Both the position numbers and the translations under genes were made by a program. The notes under the pieces were generated by a model that did not search any database, was not told the origin of the DNA, and saw only the letters and a list, made by a program, of their open reading frames with translations. From the NCBI RefSeq assembly GCF_028554725.1, contig NC_071670.1:58186501-58250500 (forward strand): a DNA stretch of 64,000 nucleotides, written 5' to 3'. This DNA is from Zeugodacus cucurbitae. Lineage: Eukaryota > Arthropoda > Insecta > Diptera > Tephritidae. Every line of letters starts with the position of its first letter. Position 1 is the first letter of the stretch. This document shows, in pieces, positions 52,101 through 61,561 of the stretch.

Positions 52101-54265
52101 TGCTGCAGTCTTTGCGGCGCTTGGTTTTGCTTTTACCAGTAATTTCTTCGGACTTTTCTTCGATGGAATTGAATAATCGGCGATGCAGATAGTTTAATGA
52201 CCGGTTTCTTACACACATGATCGAGCTGGCTTATACATATGTATGTACATATGTAGATATGTTATTATTTGCTTCTTTTTTGGCAAAATTTTCCATGTTA
52301 GGCATGTCTGTCCGTCTGCTGTATTTGTTGTAATTAAAAATTTAAACTGATTGACGCAAGCTTTGTTATTGGACCTTTTGTTGACGCAAGCTTTATGAGG
52401 GCTGCTGCGGTGAATTATGAATTTTTTACACAAATATAACGGTATATAGTATGTACATTGCATATGTGGTCAGCTTTTACAGATAGGATCTTACCCGGAT
52501 GTTAGGTTAGGTTATATTGAAGATACCGTAGATAGCTGAGAGAGTAAGTAATAACGGAGTTAAGTAACAAAGTGAATTGATCCATTTGCGCTAGAGCACT
52601 GGACACACTGACTTTGAGTGAGCTCGCAAAACACTGGACAACAACCAGACCCGAACAGTAGCGTGGTTTTTCTCCGGTGGACCGGAAACGGTCCTTACAG
52701 CTGTTGTCGCTTAGGAAGGCGCTTTATAAAATCAGAATGGTCTTGGCGAGCCGTCAGGTGTATTTGGGTGTCACAAAGGACAGTCGAAGCTGTCTAAGTG
52801 AGACTCTCTGGAGTTACGAAGATCTATTCCTTGGCCCAACCTAACCAAACAAAGGGAATCATCAGAATCAGACATGCAGGGACTCTTTCCAGTTGTTAGT
52901 TCTCACGAAAATAAACGTTGTAAGGAACTTTAACAACTTAAAAAGGTTTTCTGTTTGACCTTCTGTTTAGATCATAGAGACCCCAGGTCTTTAGATGCCA
53001 AAAGATCCTGGAAACTTACAAAATTAAAAACGATGCTCGGTACTCACTATTATCTTACACTTTTTTCTTCTCCAAATCATTGCAGAGACCGCAATGGGTG
53101 TTTCCAAGAAAACCCAGGACAAATCGGGCTATGAATACGCTTTGGCCGTAATGAAAATGTGCGACATACTACATTTACGCTCACGTAGTATACTGCTACG
53201 TAATGAATTCATCTTCACGCTCTCTAAATATTATCACGAACAGGGTAAACTGCTGAGTATCATACATGGACTCACGACAAAAGTGATCAAATACAAGAAA
53301 GCCGCATTTGCCAATGGCACACGCGGTTCACTGGCACAACAAGAAGTGGTCGCTAAAAAGATTACGCCGCCACCAACACCAAAAACAGCAGTAAAAGAAG
53401 CAAGCTTAAAAGAAACATCCGTTGAGGGTTTGTCATTTGGCCAATCGGAGGGTTTAAAGGATGATCTAGATGTCGAAGAGAATGATGTGGGTGAGAAAAA
53501 GCGTTTGGCCTTTCTCGATCTGCTGTTAGAGAGCGCACAAAATGGTGCTTTACTCACCGATACCGAGATAAAAGAACAGGTCGACACGATTATGTTTGAG
53601 GGACACGATACCACCGCCGCCGGCTCATCTTTCTTTCTCTCATTGATGGGCATCCACCAGGGCATACAGGATAGAGTAATTGCCGAGTTGGATGAAATAT
53701 TCGGTGACTCAGAACGGCCAGCCACATTTCAAGATACTTTAGAAATGAAATATATGGAACGTTGTTTGATGGAAACGTTCCGCATGTACCCGCCGGTGCC
53801 GTTGATAGCACGTGAACTACGGGAAGACTTAAAATTGGCATCCGGCCCATATGTTATACCGCGTGGTGCCACCGTTACAGTGGCTACCGTTAAATTGCAT
53901 CGCAATCCAAAAGTCTATGAGAATCCAAATATATTTAATCCTGACAATTTTTTGCCTGAACGTCAAGCCAATAGACATTACTATGCTTTTGTGCCGTTCT
54001 CAGCGGGTCCGCGGAGTTGTGTTGGTAAGTGGAAAAAACACATATTTGTTTTAACTGATTTTCTACAGCTTCCTTTATTCTTGCAGGTCGTAAATACGCC
54101 ATGCTTAAACTGAAGATACTACTATCTACCATTCTACGAAACTATCGCGTCTATTCAGATTTGAGTGAGTCCGATTTTAAGCTACAAGCCGATATCATAT
54201 TGAAACGTGAGGAGGGCTTCCGTGTACGCTTGCAGCCGAGACAACCCAAGCCGAAGTCAATATAA
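39926..54265 (+). CDS. Cyp4g15: Cytochrome P450 CYP4G15, spliced gene
   Basis: Join 39926-40127, 42181-42378, 45081-45263, 53086-54024, 54087-54265 gives 566 residues with every junction in frame. Near-continuous similarity to Drosophila Cyp4g15 runs from the N-terminal membrane anchor (about 16-33) and hinge LPGPKGLPIIG (47-57), through the I-helix EGHDTT (366-371) and the K-helix ETFR (424-427, ExxR motif), to the haem loop FSAGPRSCVG with the axial Cys at 506. The CYP4G-specific acidic insertion lies at about 282-327. CYP4G enzymes are insect-specific microsomal monooxygenases; CYP4G1-type members make cuticular hydrocarbons by oxidative decarbonylation, whereas Cyp4g15 in Drosophila is reported in the nervous system and its substrate is unsettled. 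Confidence 0.96.
40128..42180 (+). repeat. Cyp4g15 intron 1 with degenerate ATTAC-rich tandem repeat
   Basis: Most of 40150-41170 is a degenerate repeat with unit of roughly 215-260 bp. GATTACGATTACATA(T/C)-type blocks recur near 40205, 40335, 40590, 40805, 40880 and 41128, each followed by AATTACTTT and usually TTATTTATC..TAAAT...TTATGAA. GGATTACATTTATATTGTAA blocks occur near 40465 and 40708. The rest of the intron continues in the same AT-rich style without clear units. Confidence 0.65.
42181..42378 (+). CDS. Cyp4g15: Cyp4g15 exon 2
   Basis: It encodes residues 68-133: SVFKTVIRKSSEFENIAKMW and on through FIYDPRDVEILLSS to KFFKPWLGEGLLISTG. It is phase 1 at both sides. The acceptor follows CTGATCTACAG. 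Confidence 0.95.
42379..45080 (+). other. Cyp4g15 intron 2
   Basis: No coding content. It holds (CA)n/(TA)n microsatellites at about 42990-43035, (AC)n at about 43177-43193 and (GT)n at about 43312-43325, plus the short TA MITE (43750-44033). Sequence 44040-44450 looks like degraded mobile DNA but was not recognised. Confidence 0.6.
43750..44033. mobile_element. TA-flanked MITE, copy 2 (shorter)
   Basis: Element 43752-44031 has a right terminus whose 30 bases are an exact reverse complement of the left terminus of the copy at 16652. Its own left terminus is eroded (TTAGATCTACACC). It shares GGTTACAAATGTCGATGAG and GTTGAGAATAAGTTTGGGAT with copy 1 but lacks one of the duplicated internal blocks. 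TA lies on each side. Confidence 0.75.
45081..45263 (+). CDS. Cyp4g15: Cyp4g15 exon 3
   Basis: It encodes GAKWRSHRKLIAPTFHLNVL (the WxxxR C-helix motif, W and R contacting haem propionate in P450s), then KSFIDLFNENSQLVVRKLRA and DCHDYMSEATVEILL. It is phase 1 at both sides. Confidence 0.95.
45515..45970 (+). repeat. Tandem repeat, AGAAAGCTTTGCAAGTCAGTGAAAGC unit
   Basis: Four to five imperfect units of about 95-125 bp each contain AGAAAGCTTTGC, AGTCAGTGAAAGCTTTT, AAGTTCGAAAAACCTAAAA and CCAGTTCGATGAAATCAA. Starts are near 45515, 45617 (with internal partial duplication), 45740 and 45887. It is private to this intron as far as the window shows. Confidence 0.8.
47506..49260 (+). repeat. Degenerate tandem array with CCCGAAAATTCGGG cores
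   Basis: Four units begin at CCGAAAATTCGGGA-like cores near 47507, 47797, 48061 and 48315 (spacing about 290, 264, 254). Each is followed by a second CGGGATCCCGAAA-like core, CATTAAACCTTCAA, then AGCG...GGAAATATATTATTT and AAAATCGGGTCCAAC. The fourth unit is interrupted by the TTAA MITE at 48365-49125 and resumes at ACCTTCAAGGAAC. Short open frames here are not genes. Confidence 0.75.
48365..49125. mobile_element. TTAA-flanked MITE, copy 2
   Basis: A 753-bp element (48369-49121) with GGCAGT...ACTGCC termini lies between TTAA and TCAA. It matches the copy at 10045-10758 along its length but has a duplicated head segment (GGCTTCAAAAAATCG twice near 48390 and 48430). It sits inside unit 4 of the surrounding tandem array, so the uninterrupted units show what the target looked like. 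Confidence 0.8.
50535..51120 (+). repeat. AAGCTT-rich minisatellite
   Basis: AAGCTT (or AGCTTT) recurs about twenty times in under 600 bp, in loose units of about 17-30 bp such as TTTAAGCTTTCAACAA and TTAAGCTTCCAACAG. A 90-codon open frame at 50716-50988 is a by-product of the repeat and not a gene. Confidence 0.8.
51220..51410 (+). pseudogene. Mariner-like transposase relic (tentative)
   Basis: One frame gives FPLFRT then stops; neighbouring bases give KKSIDNEEVIAKI, similar to the C-terminal NEEV block of mariner transposases and to the relic at 36.2 kb. A TTTTTTGACACACCG near 51472 could be an eroded element end. Confidence 0.35.
52500..52850. mobile_element. Non-LTR retrotransposon fragment (tentative)
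   Basis: GTTAGGTTAGGTTAT at the left and CCCAACCTAACC at the right flank a stretch whose forward frame includes KIRMVLASRQVYLGVTKDS-like words and several stops. CCTAACC-type runs also end the remnant at 31.1 kb. The family is not established. Confidence 0.35.
53086..54024 (+). CDS. Cyp4g15: Cyp4g15 exon 4: CYP4G insertion, I-helix, K-helix, haem Cys
   Basis: The largest exon has 313 codons. It starts TAMGVSKKTQDKSG and carries the low-complexity CYP4G loop (PPPTPKTAVKEASLKETSVE, then GQSEGLKDDLDVEENDVGEK). It continues with EGHDTTAAGSSFF, ETFRMYPPVPL, the PERQANRHYYAF meander and the haem Cys codon at 54018-54020. It ends in phase 1, four bases after the Cys codon. Confidence 0.97.
54087..54265 (+). 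CDS. Cyp4g15: Cyp4g15 exon 5: L-helix to C terminus
   Basis: It follows a 62-bp intron and encodes GRKYAMLKLKILLSTILRNY (L-helix), then SDLSESDFKLQADIILKREE and the end RLQPRQPKPKSI, stop TAA at 54263. AATAAA near 54384 is a suitable poly(A) signal. Confidence 0.95.
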
Positions 54266-54429
54266 AAGACTCAACCGTCTAATAATTTTATAATTATACT
54301 AGGTTTTGGATTCACATACATTCAAATATATATACATATATTTTTCACATACTTGACGTTAAATGTTCTTTTTTGTGAGAAAATAAATAAAATCGCATTT
54401 ATTTAGACAGGAAAAGTTACACGTTTATG

Positions 54430-57205
54430 CTGTACTTGGTGAGCTTGTCGGTAATATAGAGAATATCACTTTGAATTGTCTATAATCAAGAAATGTCTAT
54501 AATATTGAAAACTGATTCCATAATCTCCAAAAGAATTACCAATCCACACAACCTTTTTTTGAAATTTTTGACATTACCTAGGTGGCAACACCTTAAATGT
54601 CAGCAGTGTCAGCTGTTTATAATGTAAAACGAACAAACCTGCTTGCTGAGGATGTGGGAGCAAAAACAAAATACAAATTATATTCTAAAATATATTAAAA
54701 CTTAAATTAAAATACATACAACGGAAACATATTTGCAGTGAAATGTGATATTCATTTGGAATTTTAACAGAAGAAATACGAATCCACACATATTCTTCAT
54801 GTTAGTCGTAAAAACAAGAAACCTTCGTACGAAGGTGTAGATGAACTACTATACAACAAATTTAGTTTAGGTTTTACAATTATACTTAATTAAATCAAAA
54901 TCATATTTAATATTAAATGGGTATAGTGCACTTGATGAATTACGCAGAATACGAAAATGCAACTTCAGTATAAACTATATCTTAAGCCGGTTAAGTATTC
55001 ATACAAAAAAGAATGTTTCTAATAATTCCGTATTTTCAGAGTGATTTGATTAACTACTACTTCTCTGGAGTGCAAATTTACTATCAATTACGGATGCAAT
55101 TAGCGGTACACCGAGCTATATGATATATTTATTCATGATATTCGATTATGTGTAACTAAAATGAGCCGCCGGCAGTCACTCACTTCAGTGAAATTTCTCA
55201 TTGTTGTAACAAGTTTCTTCAGCGGGCGCAGTGAATAAATTTTTGCCAGACGCACAAAATGCAAATAATTTGTTTAGGAAAATATAATATACATATCAAG
55301 CATTAATCAATGTATCCACTAACATTCATTGCGGACTATTTCAAGTGTATGGCCGTAACCAATAAAGATAATCAAAAATAATAATAATAAAATGTTTAAT
55401 CTATCTCAACAAAGCGGTGTTCAAACAATTGGAACAGGACTAAAACCATTATTGAAAGTTATTCAGTGAGTAAATAGATATTTTTGTTTTAAATATTCGC
55501 AAATGTTATGAAAATGTTTAGATCTTTAGGTCTGTCAATCCGCTTACTTTGTATAACCACAGCTGGTAGAACGCTTATACATATATGTACATATACAGGT
55601 ATGTATGTATGTATCGAAAATAATCTAATTAGAATTATTAACAAGTTTTATACATACCTATATATGCTTAATAACTATGTTGTATAATAAAATTAACAAT
55701 GAAATAAGTAGAGTTATATGAGCTGTGAAATTGGAAGGAAGGACAATCGTATATTTTACCTGCGGAAAAACAAATAAAAATTAAAAATGTTTATATTTAG
55801 TATATATTTAGCATACCTTGATTCCCATAGTGAACATTGTGATATTCGGGCATCTATTGTATTCAGAAAAAAATATTTTCATATTCACACACAAGAGTAC
55901 GTAAGTTTTCATTGTTTATCGATACTACTATTAGCATATATTGAAGACTACTTAGCAAACACAATATAAGGATAACTTTTCGAAATTTTATAATATATTT
56001 AAATGTTTTAAACAAGTAAATTTAAAACACGGAAATTTACAGAAGCCACCGCAACTTTAATTGCACCGAGAACTACAGAAGCCAACCGGAAGCGCGAAAA
56101 TAAAGGAAACTGTCAAATATTACCGGCAAAATAAGGAAGTGAGAAAATGTAAATGAAAAAATTGATGACTTAAAGCAACGTCAAATCATTAGTGATGCCA
56201 ATTTTACAAAAAGTAATTTTCACAATTTTAGCACAATAGAAAGTGGTATAAAGATAAATTGAACTATATTATATTATATTTCTTTGAAGTTTAAATTTTA
56301 CTACACGAAAGTCGATTATTTGTTTAAATTTTGGTTGCAAGTTTTTGTATTTCCAAATTATTTTATTAGTAATAAAATACATGTGGCAATGCTGTAAATG
56401 TCAATTAAAGGATAATTCGAAATGCCGGTTAAATAGATGTAAAAGGAATCTGGTTGAAATAAAAGTGAAGCTATAGTGCTGTAGTTTTTTAAATGAAAAG
56501 TTCAGTTAACTATAATTTACGTTTGTGTTATAAGTGGATTTGTTGTAATTGGTGGATTGTGTGTAATTGTGTAAATTAGTGTGCGTTGTAATATTAAAAT
56601 ATCAAGGAGTTTCCTTAAAGGCAATTTTGTATGTGTTTTGAAGCAGAAAGGAAGTCCATATACATATGTATGTACTAAGTAAAGATATATCGGATGTTAA
56701 AACTTATCACATATAGTATTTTATAGAAGGTAAGATTTTATTCTAATCATATCATCGGCTCAGTTAACACACAAATAGATACATACAAAACGATGGTTGC
56801 AGTACATATCTACATACTTTTGTTTGTAATATTAGAAATAGTCCGGCCATTGAGAAACAAATGCTTATGGGAAAAGTTTATATTCATGTCTATTCATTTT
56901 TATTCAATTCTAGTCATTTATAGTTTTAAGTTATTGATCATGCTATCGTTAAAATATATAGTGTACATATTTTGTATAAAATTTTTTCAAACGATTTTTC
57001 AAAAATATATGCAAAAAACACACGTATATAATTAATATAATTAACAATTTTGCTATACATCTGCCTACTTCAAAAATCCCTCGCGTACATAAATTAATAA
57101 CAATTATCTGGTAGCGCTATACACTATTAAACAATCTTCGAGAGAAGTAAATTGAGTATGCGCTGTAAAAATATTGATAGTGACTTGTGTTTTTGTGATC
57201 TTTAG
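54430..57205. other. Cyp4g15-SDR intergenic region
   Basis: No firm gene. A short open stretch at 55392-55466 (MFNLSQQSGVQTIGTGLKPL plus a few residues) ends at a good donor (CA|GTGAGT) and could be a first exon or leader exon, but no partner was proved. The remainder is AT-rich with ACATACAT/ATGTATGT runs. Confidence 0.5.
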
Positions 57206-57229
57206 AGTGGAACTGAAAACCCCAAAAAG

Positions 57230-57285
57230 GTACGTGAATTATTTGCAATCAATTTGTTTAGGATATTTAATGACATTCTTTTCAG
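57230..57285 (+). other. Predicted leader intron of SDR gene 1
   Basis: GTACGTGAA at 57230 and CATTCTTTTCAG ending at 57285 bracket 56 bp, the size class of short fly introns, and the second leader exon then begins TTAACTTCAACATGG. An upstream ATG frame reads straight through this intron and is therefore unlikely to be the real start. Confidence 0.55.
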
Positions 57286-57296
57286 TTAACTTCAAC

Positions 57297-58064
57297 ATGG
57301 ATTTTTCCGATAAAGTAGTTATTGTCACCGGCGCAAGTTCTGGTATTGGTGCCGCGACCGCAGAACTCTTTGCAAAACTGCATGCAAAAGTGGTGCTCGT
57401 TGGACGCAATGAGACAAATCTCAAAACAACTGAAGCAGCATGCAAAGCCGCAAATGAGAAGGCGGAATTGTTAACCATCAAAGCCGATATAACAATTGAT
57501 GCAGAACGCATAATCAATGAAACTATTGCGAAATTTGGCAAATTGGATATACTAGTGAATAATGCTGGCATATTAGCCTGTGGTAATATACTGGACATTG
57601 ATGTAGAGCAATTTGATCAAATAATGAATACAAATCTACGTGCTGTATTTGTCTTAACCAAATTGGCGGCACCTTATCTGGTGCAGAGTCAAGGCAATAT
57701 TGTGAATGTTTCCAGTTTGGCTGGTACACGTGCATTTCCAAATGGCTCGAGCTATTGTGTGTCTAAAGCGGGCTTAGACCAATTTACCAAGTGTATAGCA
57801 CTAGATTTAGCGGCAAAAAATGTGCGCGTAAATTCCGTAAATCCCGGTTTGATTATTACCGACATACATCGCCGCGGTGGCATGTCGGAGGAAGCGTATG
57901 CCAAACATTTGGAACATGGCAAGCAGACACATGCTTTGGGGCGTGTTGGTAAACCCAACGAAGTAGCCGAATCCATTGCATTCTTGGCCAGTGATGCTGC
58001 TAGCTTCATTACTGGTGCTATACTGCCAATTGATGGTGGTAGACATGTCATGTGTCCGCGTTAA
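57297..58064 (+). CDS. Classical SDR oxidoreductase, array gene 1
   Basis: 255 residues in a single coding exon. It has the Rossmann cofactor loop TGASSGIG (11-18), VGRN after strand 2 (Arg37 favours NADP(H), inference), NNAG (88-91), the structural Asn113, and the catalytic triad Ser140, Tyr153 and Lys157 in YCVSK. It ends HVMCPR, close to the HAMCPR end of the Drosophila CG12171/CG31549 group; substrate is unknown for that group. The ATG at 57297 (CAACATGG) is preferred over an upstream in-frame ATG because a 56-bp intron (57230-57285; donor GTACGT, acceptor TTCTTTTCAG) fits in the leader. It is the most diverged member of the array. Poly(A) signal AATAAA is at 58151. Confidence 0.94.
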   Translation: MDFSDKVVIVTGASSGIGAATAELFAKLHAKVVLVGRNETNLKTTEAACKAANEKAELLTIKADITIDAERIINETIAKFGKLDILVNNAGILACGNILDIDVEQFDQIMNTNLRAVFVLTKLAAPYLVQSQGNIVNVSSLAGTRAFPNGSSYCVSKAGLDQFTKCIALDLAAKNVRVNSVNPGLIITDIHRRGGMSEEAYAKHLEHGKQTHALGRVGKPNEVAESIAFLASDAASFITGAILPIDGGRHVMCPR

Positions 58065-58268
58065 GATTAATTCAAGTTATATGGAATTATTACTTTGAAC
58101 AAATACACTTTAAAAGGTTTAAATTAAACTATATTTTTTTAGATTACATAAATAAATAGCTGTTTAATTAAAATATAAGGTGCTTAAATGCTTTAGTATG
58201 TTTGTAAACATTTCATTAGCAATATCTTATCAAAAAATCTTTATAATTGTTTTCATAAAAAAAGCTCA

Positions 58269-58356
58269 GAATAACTGATATCGCTACATACAGACATTTA
58301 TATTAAAAATACGAATAACTGATATCGCTACATACAGACATTTATATTAAAAATAC
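58269..58356 (+). repeat. Perfect 44-bp tandem duplication before SDR gene 2
   Basis: 58269-58312 and 58313-58356 are identical and contain AACTGATATCGCTACATACA. The second copy ends seven bases before the likely TATA element of SDR gene 2, so the duplication lies in its proximal promoter. Confidence 0.95.
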
Positions 58357-58362
58357 GATTTA

Positions 58363-58428
58363 TTTATAACCTAACCCGCCTAGCCAAATTCTTAGTTTAG
58401 TTTTCGCTTTCGATTTGAATTCAACAAA
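58363..58428 (+). promoter_or_regulatory. Core promoter and leader of SDR gene 2
   Basis: TTTATAAC at 58363 is a TATA-like element, and TTAGTTT with A at about 58394 a weak initiator 31 nt away. This predicts a leader of about 35 nt to the ATG in AACAAAATG. Confidence 0.45.
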
Positions 58429-59196
58429 ATGAGTTTAGCTGGCAAAGTTGTAATTGTGACCGGTGCAAGTACAGGTATTGGTGCTACAACAGCAGAGTAT
58501 TTTGCCAAATTGGGTGCAAAAGTCGTTCTAGTCGGACGCAATGAAGCAAAGTTACGCTCGTCTGCAGCAGCCTGCCGACTAGCCAACAAGGATGCCGAAC
58601 AACTGATTCTCATTGCTGATGTAACGGAGAAAGCTGAGTATATTATTGACAGCACAATTCAAAAATTCGGGCAATTGGATGTTTTAGTCAATAATGCTGG
58701 CATTTTTGAAACGGGCAACATACTGGACGTTGACGTAGATCAATTTGATAGAATTTTAAATACAAATTTGCGTTCGGTCTTCCTTTTAACAAAATACGCC
58801 GCACCACATCTGGTGAAGAGCCAAGGAAATATTGTGAATGTATCCAGTCTTGCTGGACTGCGTTCGTTTAAGGATGTGTCTGTCTATTGCGTCTCCAAAG
58901 CAGCACTTGATCAATTCACCAGATGCATTGCCTTAGATTTGGCATCGAAGAATGTGCGTGTGAATGCCGTAAATCCTGGTGCGGTAGCAACAGACATTGG
59001 AATACGTAACGGTATGACGGTAGAAGAATACGCAGCTCATTTGGAAAAATCCAAGGAGACTTATCCGCTAGGTCGCACTGGAGTGACAAACGAAGTGGCT
59101 GACGCCATCATTTTCTTAGCTAGTGACAGCTCCAGTTTTATAACGGGCGCAACTCTGCCCATCGACGGGGGCAAGCATGCCGTGTGTCCACGTTAA
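58429..59196 (+). CDS. Classical SDR oxidoreductase, array gene 2
   Basis: 255 residues, no intron, starting MSLAGKVVIVTGASTGIG (cofactor loop 11-18, with Thr in place of the Ser seen in the other copies). NNAG is at 88-91, Ser140, Tyr153 and Lys157 are present, and it ends HAVCPR. The loop after Asn-Pro-Gly reads AVATDIGIRNGMTVEEY, unlike the ITDIHRR of genes 1 and 3, so the substrate lid differs. It lies 364 bp downstream of gene 1. The 82-nt segment 58900-58981 is almost identical to genes 3 and 4 although the 5' end is not. AATAAA is at 59212. Confidence 0.95.
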   Translation: MSLAGKVVIVTGASTGIGATTAEYFAKLGAKVVLVGRNEAKLRSSAAACRLANKDAEQLILIADVTEKAEYIIDSTIQKFGQLDVLVNNAGIFETGNILDVDVDQFDRILNTNLRSVFLLTKYAAPHLVKSQGNIVNVSSLAGLRSFKDVSVYCVSKAALDQFTRCIALDLASKNVRVNAVNPGAVATDIGIRNGMTVEEYAAHLEKSKETYPLGRTGVTNEVADAIIFLASDSSSFITGATLPIDGGKHAVCPR

Positions 59197-59493
59197 TGAA
59201 GTGTGTAAAAAAATAAATAAATACCGTTTTAAATAAATGGTATTATTAATATTTGTTTATATAATCAAAAATTATTAATATATATGTACATGTATATTAT
59301 ATAAGCATTCGAAAATAATTTAAATAAAATATACATACATACATATATGTATATGTACGTTTGCGTTTTGAAGTCCCATTAAACACTTAATGACAGTATT
59401 ATTCTCTCACATTAATTATCTTATCGAAAAAAATTATATTTATAAGTTATACATATGTAAATATGTATGTAAGTATTTATTATTTATAAGCTA

Positions 59494-59594
59494 GGTGATA
59501 TTGAGTGATTGGTGTTGAAATAGCAAACTCAAATGTAACTGTTGGTAAAAAATCAATTTAGTCGATTCAAAGCTGTGTGTACGTACAGACCGCA
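59494..59594 (+). promoter_or_regulatory. Promoter block and leader of SDR gene 3
   Basis: GTGATATTGAGTGATTGGTG plus TTGAAATAGCAAAC (59494-59527) matches the block 5' of gene 4. The leader TTTAGTCGATTCAAAGCTGT and on to the ATG matches the leaders of genes 4 and 5. No clear TATA; TGGTAAAAAATC lies where one would be expected. Confidence 0.5.
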
Positions 59595-60362
59595 ATGAGT
59601 TTAGTTGGTAAAGTTGTTATTGTGACGGGAGCAAGTTCGGGCATTGGAGCTGCAACGGCTGAGGCGTTTGCCAAGCTAGGCTCTAAAGTGGTGCTCGTAG
59701 GACGAAATGTAGCGAATTTAAAGGCAACTGAAGTAGCCTGTAGAGCAGCCAACAACAAAGCTGAACTGCTCTCCATCACTGCAGATGTCACAGTGGATGC
59801 GGAACGCATTATAAACTCAACTATTGAAAAATTCGGCCAATTGGATGTTTTGGTAAATAACGCCGGTATACCCTCAGCAGGCCACATACTGGATATAGAC
59901 GTTAAACAATTCGATGATGTTTTAAATACAAATTTACGCTCAGTTTTCCTTCTAACTAAATACGCCGCACCACATCTGATCAAGACTCAGGGTAATATCG
60001 TGAATGTCTCCAGTGTCGCAGGTTTGCGTTCGTTTCCTGGTGTTTCGGTCTATTGCACCTCAAAAGCAGCACTTGATCAATTTACCAGATGCATTGCGTT
60101 GGATTTGGCACCGAAGAATGTGCGTGTGAATGCCGTAAATCCTGGTGTGATTATTACCGATATTCATCGGCGTTTAGGCATGTCTGCGGAGGACTATGCT
60201 AAATACCTGGAACGTTGTAAGGAGACACATGCCCTGGGTCGTGTTGGAGAAGCAAAAGAAGTGGCTGATGCCATTATTTTCTTTGCTAGCGATCAATCAA
60301 GCTTTATAACGGGCGCGACTCTGCCCATCGACGGTGGCAAACATGCAATGTGCCCGCGTTGA
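59595..60362 (+). CDS. Classical SDR oxidoreductase, array gene 3
   Basis: 255 residues from MSLVGKVVIVTGASSGIG to HAMCPR. The ATG at 59595 is chosen over one 18 bases upstream because it aligns with the starts and leader of its neighbours. TGASSGIG (11-18), NNAG (88-91) and the Ser140/Tyr153/Lys157 triad are intact; the active-site segment reads YCTSK as in gene 4. The lid region has ITDIHRRLGMSAEDYAKYLE, like gene 1 in its first half and gene 4 in its second. It is 398 bp downstream of gene 2. A poly(A) signal (AATAAA at 60370) overlaps the end closely, implying a very short 3' UTR. Confidence 0.95.
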   Translation: MSLVGKVVIVTGASSGIGAATAEAFAKLGSKVVLVGRNVANLKATEVACRAANNKAELLSITADVTVDAERIINSTIEKFGQLDVLVNNAGIPSAGHILDIDVKQFDDVLNTNLRSVFLLTKYAAPHLIKTQGNIVNVSSVAGLRSFPGVSVYCTSKAALDQFTRCIALDLAPKNVRVNAVNPGVIITDIHRRLGMSAEDYAKYLERCKETHALGRVGEAKEVADAIIFFASDQSSFITGATLPIDGGKHAMCPR

Positions 60363-60399
60363 TTGCCAAAATAAATGATATTTATGTATTTATAACAAA

Positions 60400-61440
60400 A
60401 ATATAAATAAATATATTCAATACATGAGTTGAGTTTAATTTTCTTCCTAAAAATGTATATTATATTCGGAATACCATTAGCTTTCAGATTTGTTATTGCA
60501 ACAGTAGAAAAGATTCTTAAATTAATTTTGAGGTATGCTGTCTAATTGATAGTTTCACATCTGTTAAAACTCGCGTCTCGTTTCGTTTATGTGTTCCGAC
60601 TGTTTTGAATCCTATCGAGATCACTTCGCCTTTGGCCAATGTACAATAAGAAATGGTTGAATTGATAACTGCAGAGGACTGCGTCCTTCATTTTTATACT
60701 TTTTAACAGACACTATAATTTTCTTTAGTCCAATAGGCATTTAAGGTACAATTCTATGTATTAGAAGGAAGGAAAGCATCCTTGGGATAAAGTTAAGTCA
60801 TCATTTCATTGGTAGCTTCTAATACTATCTACTCTATTACTAGGGTTAATCATTCGTAGTGGAGATCAAACTTAAAATATACAAAATTATAAAACAAAAC
60901 TTTGAATATGTTACTCTATCCACGTAAATCAAAATATTTGATTTTCAAAATAAATATTTGAGAGTAAACTAATAATTCTCTGATCTTTCGATAATCTCCA
61001 CAGATAGAAGTCTCTTCTTTCTCAAAAATATATACTAAGAAAATAAGCTGAGAATTCATATTGATTGATGAGAGCTGGGAAATTTTTTCAAAAAGATAAA
61101 TTCACAAAAAGCTTTCCTCTACCTTTGAGAGAGAACTTAAACAACAATACTTCGCTGCTTTGAGTATGTTATATGTTTGCGTTTTATAGAGAGCAGATAT
61201 ATTACACTCTCTATTTTTGTATGGTGTTTGCGAATTATTTGCGCGCAGCAAAAAAAAAATTGAAAATTTGGATACTCTATTTGAAATATATTTTACATCA
61301 AAATCGCAGAATTGTACCTATCATGAATATATATCTTCAGAAATCTGTTTCAAGTGCTACTGTCCAAATAGTTTCTTATATGTATTGTTGTACGGGTGCT
61401 TGTGCGTACCCGCTTACTACACATTTATCTTATCTACTTT
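60400..61440. other. SDR 3-4 spacer
   Basis: About 1 kb with no recognised gene. Two overlapping open frames near 61173-61468 are AT-rich, lack family similarity and run into the gene 4 promoter; I treat them as chance. Confidence 0.6.
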
Positions 61441-61450
61441 GTATAGCCAA

Positions 61451-61561
61451 ATGATATTGAATTATTAGTGGTGAAATAGCACTACAATGTATTTATATAA
61501 ATAGCGGGATTTTCACTCACCCATTCAGTTGATTCAACGCCGTGAGTACGTATAGATCACC
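61451..61561 (+). promoter_or_regulatory. Promoter of SDR gene 4
   Basis: The conserved block ATGATATTGAATTATTAGTG then GTGAAATAGCA lies at 61451-61483, TATATAAAT begins at 61494, and the initiator TTCAGTT has its A at 61527 (33 nt from TATA). The predicted leader is about 35 nt. Confidence 0.7.

Larger units (their letters stand above)
45264..53085 (+). other. Cyp4g15 intron 3 (7.8 kb)
   Basis: No coding exon was found. It contains two AAGCTT-bearing tandem arrays (45515-45970, 50535-51120), the CCCGAAAATTCGGG array with the TTAA MITE (47506-49260), a mariner-like relic (about 51220-51410) and a non-LTR fragment (about 52500-52850). I see nothing identifiable in 46000-47450, 49270-50520 and 51500-52490, apart from (TAG/GCATGG)-type short repeats near 51885-51910. 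Confidence 0.65.

Noticed and set aside
53234..53725. 163-codon minus-strand frame
   Set aside because: Antisense shadow of Cyp4g15 exon 4, whose own frame is unambiguous.
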